From the NCBI GenBank assembly GCA_019637115.1, contig JAHBWH010000017.1, positions 1 to 64,000 on the forward strand: a DNA stretch of 64,000 bases. Reading direction: 5' to 3'. Numbering within the stretch: the first letter of the stretch is position 1; the number at the start of each line of letters is the position of its first letter. Positions 61,962-64,000 of this stretch are shown here, piece after piece. Below the pieces are notes generated by a model, which was not told the origin of the DNA, made no database searches, and worked only from the letters and a program-made list of their open reading frames with translations. The DNA comes from Myxococcales bacterium (GTDB lineage Bacteria; Myxococcota_A; Polyangia; Polyangiales; Houyiibacteriaceae). The translations under genes and the position numbers were made by a program.

Positions 61962-62141
61962 CGTCCACGTGCGCGTGCGCGTCCACGTGCACGTGGACGA
62001 CGTGGACGTGCACGTCCACGACGTCCACGTCCACGACGGTCCACGTCCACGTCCACGTGCGCGTGCGCGTGCGCGTGCACATCCACGTCCACGTGCGCGT
62101 GCGCGTCCACGTGCGCGTCCACGGCCAGGTCCACGTGCGCG
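61962..62141. repeat. Intergenic hexanucleotide repeat with nested palindromes
   Basis: GTCCAC, GTGCGC and GTGGAC hexamers alternate for about 180 bp. Two perfect 18-bp palindromes are embedded: GTCCACGTGCACGTGGAC at 61981-61998 and GTGGACGTGCACGTCCAC at 62002-62019. It fills most of the 334-bp gap 61884-62217, immediately upstream of the DUF2288 gene; no gene is credible here despite open frames. Confidence 0.9.
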
Positions 62142-62217
62142 TCTAGAGGCCAATACGCGACACGGACACGGACGCCCGCGCCAACACCGTCGTGCGCCTC
62201 TCGTCAGACCCCCCTCG

Positions 62218-62826
62218 TCAGAGTCGGACCATCACGCCGAGGTTCGCCTGCGCGATACCGAAGGTCGTCAGGCGGTCTCCCACGTGGCTCGACCAGCCAC
62301 CGTCATGCGTCTCGTGGCCGAAGTAGAGGATGCCGCGCACGTCGAGCCCGAGGCTCACGAAGCGTCCGAGCGCGAGCTCGAGGCCCAGGCCTCCGTGCAC
62401 GCCGAAGTGGATGTCGTGCGTCGCCTGCACACCCTCGCGCTGCGGGTTGCGGAAGCTGAAGACCGCGCACATCCCGGCGAGCGGGCGCAGCCGGAGGTGG
62501 CGGCCGAGTCGGATGGGCACCGCGAGATCGAAGCCGATGGGGATGTCGACGCGGCGCTGGTCGGGATCTCGGACCGAGAAGCCCTCCGCAAAGACGTCGA
62601 CGCCGAGCAGCCGGAGCGGCTCCCAGCGCAAACGTGCCCCTCCGCCGAGCGCCTCGGCGTAACCGGCGCGCCCGGCGACGTGCACGCCGACCCCGAACGC
62701 ACGATCGAACGCGTGGCGTTGCGACCACGGGACGAGGTCGCGCGTGTCGTCGGCGGACGCGACGGTTGGAGCGAGCGCCGCCGCGAGCAGCAGCGGGGCG
62801 AGGACGAGGTGAGGGGCGCGTTGCAT
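62218..62826 (-). CDS. Outer-membrane beta-barrel-like protein
   Basis: 202 aa from ATG 62826. Cleavable signal peptide (LVLAPLLLAAALAPTVASA). The mature part is alternating hydrophobic/polar strands (FGVGVHVAGRAGYAE, HFGVHGGLGLELALGRFVSLGLDVRGILYFG) ending in QANLGVMVRL, with an aromatic/hydrophobic C-terminus suited to BAM-dependent insertion. No specific family. Stands alone. Confidence 0.75.
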   Translation of the reverse strand: MQRAPHLVLAPLLLAAALAPTVASADDTRDLVPWSQRHAFDRAFGVGVHVAGRAGYAEALGGGARLRWEPLRLLGVDVFAEGFSVRDPDQRRVDIPIGFDLAVPIRLGRHLRLRPLAGMCAVFSFRNPQREGVQATHDIHFGVHGGLGLELALGRFVSLGLDVRGILYFGHETHDGGWSSHVGDRLTTFGIAQANLGVMVRL

Positions 62827-62976
62827 CGCGGGGGGCCACAGCACCGAGCGTGCCAATGCGAGAGTGCGGTTCGCGTTCCGGCGGCGTTCGCCCGTGATTC
62901 GCGGAGAGCCCGTCTCGTCGAAGCTCGCGCGGGGTCGGCGCTGGCTCCGCGCTCGCTCCACCACTCGTGAACGAGC

Positions 62977-63079
62977 GTGCGCACCCTTGCGCACCATTGC
63001 ATGGCCGCGTGTTCACGTGTGCTTCGACACGCGTGCGTCGAACGTTCGCGCGATCCCGGCAACGCGCGATCGCGCGTTG
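62977..63079. promoter_or_regulatory. Inverted repeats upstream of kdsA
   Basis: The 355-bp gap 62827-63181 holds no gene. It contains a hairpin GTGCGCA-CCCT-TGCGCAC (62977-62994) and a perfect 20-bp palindrome CAACGCGCGATCGCGCGTTG (63060-63079), about 100 bases before the kdsA ATG. The palindrome could be an operator; its core includes GCGATCGC. Confidence 0.4.
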
Positions 63080-63181
63080 AACGAACGGCACGTCGCGCGC
63101 ACCAGAGCGGCGGTGCCCATGGACTGACGAGCTCGCTCGCGCGTGGCGCGCGCCGTGGGTTCTGCCAGGCTTGGGGCCGAC

Positions 63182-64000
63182 ATGAAGATCGCCGGACACG
63201 AGATCGGGCCCCGAGAACCGCTTTTCCTGATTGCGGGCCCCTGCGTCATCGAGAGCGAGGAGCTCTGCTTCGAGGTCGCGACCACGATGCGTGACCTCTG
63301 CGCGAAGCTGGGGATCCCCTACGTCTTCAAGGCGAGCTTCGACAAGGCCAACCGAACGAGCGGCGGGAGCTTCCGTGGGCCCGGGCTCGAGGCGGGGCTC
63401 GCGGTGCTCGAGAAGGTGAAGCAGCGGCTCGGGGTGCCCGTGCTCACCGACGTGCACGAGGACACCCCGCTCGCCGAGGTCGCCGCGGTCGTCGACATCC
63501 TCCAGACGCCGGCCTTCCTCGTGCGCCAGACGAACTTCATCGAGCGCGTCGCCCGGGCCGGCAGGCCGGTGAACGTGAAGAAGGGTCAGTTCCTCGCGCC
63601 GTGGGACATGAAGCACGTCGTCGAGAAGCTGCGCGCGGCGGGGAACGACGAGGTGATGGTCTGCGAGCGCGGCGTGAGCTTCGGTTACAACACGCTGGTG
63701 AGCGACATGCGCGGGCTCGCGTGGATGCGCGAGACGGGCGCGCCGGTCGTCTTCGACGCGACCCACTCCGTGCAGCAGCCGGGCGGCCAGGGGACGACGA
63801 GCGGCGGCCAATCGCAGCTCGTGCCCGTGCTCACGCGCGCCGCCGTCGCGGCCGGCATCGCGGGGCTCTTCATGGAGACCCACCCCGACCCGAGCCAAGC
63901 CCTCAGCGACGGGCCGAATATGTGGCCGATGGCGCGCATGGAGGAGCTCCTCTCGGTCGTCGTCGAGCTCGACCGCGTGGTGAAGCGCCAGCCCTACGCC
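63182..64000 (+). CDS. kdsA: 3-deoxy-D-manno-octulosonate 8-phosphate synthase, 3' end outside the window
   Basis: 273 codons are visible and the frame is still open at the window end. Strong family matches: [123 protein letters not shown]. The enzyme condenses arabinose 5-phosphate with phosphoenolpyruvate to make Kdo-8-phosphate for lipopolysaccharide, in the cytoplasm. A Cys in the GPCVIES loop and the His, Glu and Asp set suggests the metal-dependent type, to be judged with the full sequence. Confidence 0.96.
   Translation, partial: MKIAGHEIGPREPLFLIAGPCVIESEELCFEVATTMRDLCAKLGIPYVFKASFDKANRTSGGSFRGPGLEAGLAVLEKVKQRLGVPVLTDVHEDTPLAEVAAVVDILQTPAFLVRQTNFIERVARAGRPVNVKKGQFLAPWDMKHVVEKLRAAGNDEVMVCERGVSFGYNTLVSDMRGLAWMRETGAPVVFDATHSVQQPGGQGTTSGGQSQLVPVLTRAAVAAGIAGLFMETHPDPSQALSDGPNMWPMARMEELLSVVVELDRVVKRQPYA

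Noticed and set aside
58939-62082. Longer start for the PHP hydrolase, giving about 1047 residues
   Set aside because: The extra N-terminus is translated hexanucleotide repeat and antisense of the DUF2288 gene; the signal peptide with lipobox begins at ATG 61527.

Overview
The window is about 64 kb of very GC-rich DNA with dense GC-biased codon use. It carries many serine/threonine protein kinases, an FHA/GAF sigma-54 activator, numerous short lipoproteins, MopE-like Cys-rich secreted proteins and multihaem or PQQ enzymes. With a CorE-like copper sigma factor, this points to a myxobacterium, perhaps a starch-degrading Polyangiales lineage. The taxonomy is inference.

Layout. (1) 1-4.4 kb is accessory DNA: a truncated IS91-type transposase; a chain of overlapping genes (XRE regulator, 27-codon ORF, two small membrane proteins); and, convergent to it, an ImmA/IrrE-like peptidase and a RelE/ParE toxin coupled to two unrecognised genes. 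(2) 4.8-7.2 kb encodes a large stand-alone reverse-transcriptase-like protein with an LVDD catalytic motif. (3) 7.2-14.2 kb is signalling: a sigma-54 activator and two serine/threonine kinases. (4) 14.5-25 kb holds a V4R-like protein followed by a cysteine desulfurase fusion, a 13-bp minisatellite, a glycosyltransferase, a tetrahaem lipoprotein and a membrane translocase/HEAT/cyclic-nucleotide-binding fusion. (5) 25-30.6 kb has an AraC regulator and a starch pair: a PQQ-dehydrogenase/cytochrome/starch-associated fusion overlapping a GH13 amylase. (6) 30.6-37.9 kb is a copper-resistance locus with its own metal-sensing ECF sigma factor. (7) 38-42.5 kb is mixed metabolism. (8) 42.6-46.3 kb carries a tRNA-Met and tolQ-tolR-tolA-tolB. 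(9) 46.4-62.8 kb holds secreted or lipid-anchored oxidoreductases, glycosidase and metallohydrolase genes, tandem MopE-like genes, a kinase and an outer-membrane protein. (10) kdsA runs off the right edge.

The most notable result is a candidate regulon in the copper locus. Four copper genes or operons each have the same bipartite element in the gene direction, CGTAAT, exactly 16 bp, CGTC. They are the ECF sigma gene, the lipoprotein-TolC-multicopper oxidase operon, copA-cupredoxin, and the HMA chaperone. This looks like the promoter recognised by the adjacent CorE-like sigma factor. The second is the reverse-transcriptase-like gene, which resembles cellular, non-mobile RT genes more than retrons or group II introns.

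The window is also rich in short tandem repeats (6, 12, 13, 15 and 34 bp). Several are in frame inside linkers; others are non-coding. Many large ORFs on the strand opposite real genes are GC-driven shadows and are omitted.
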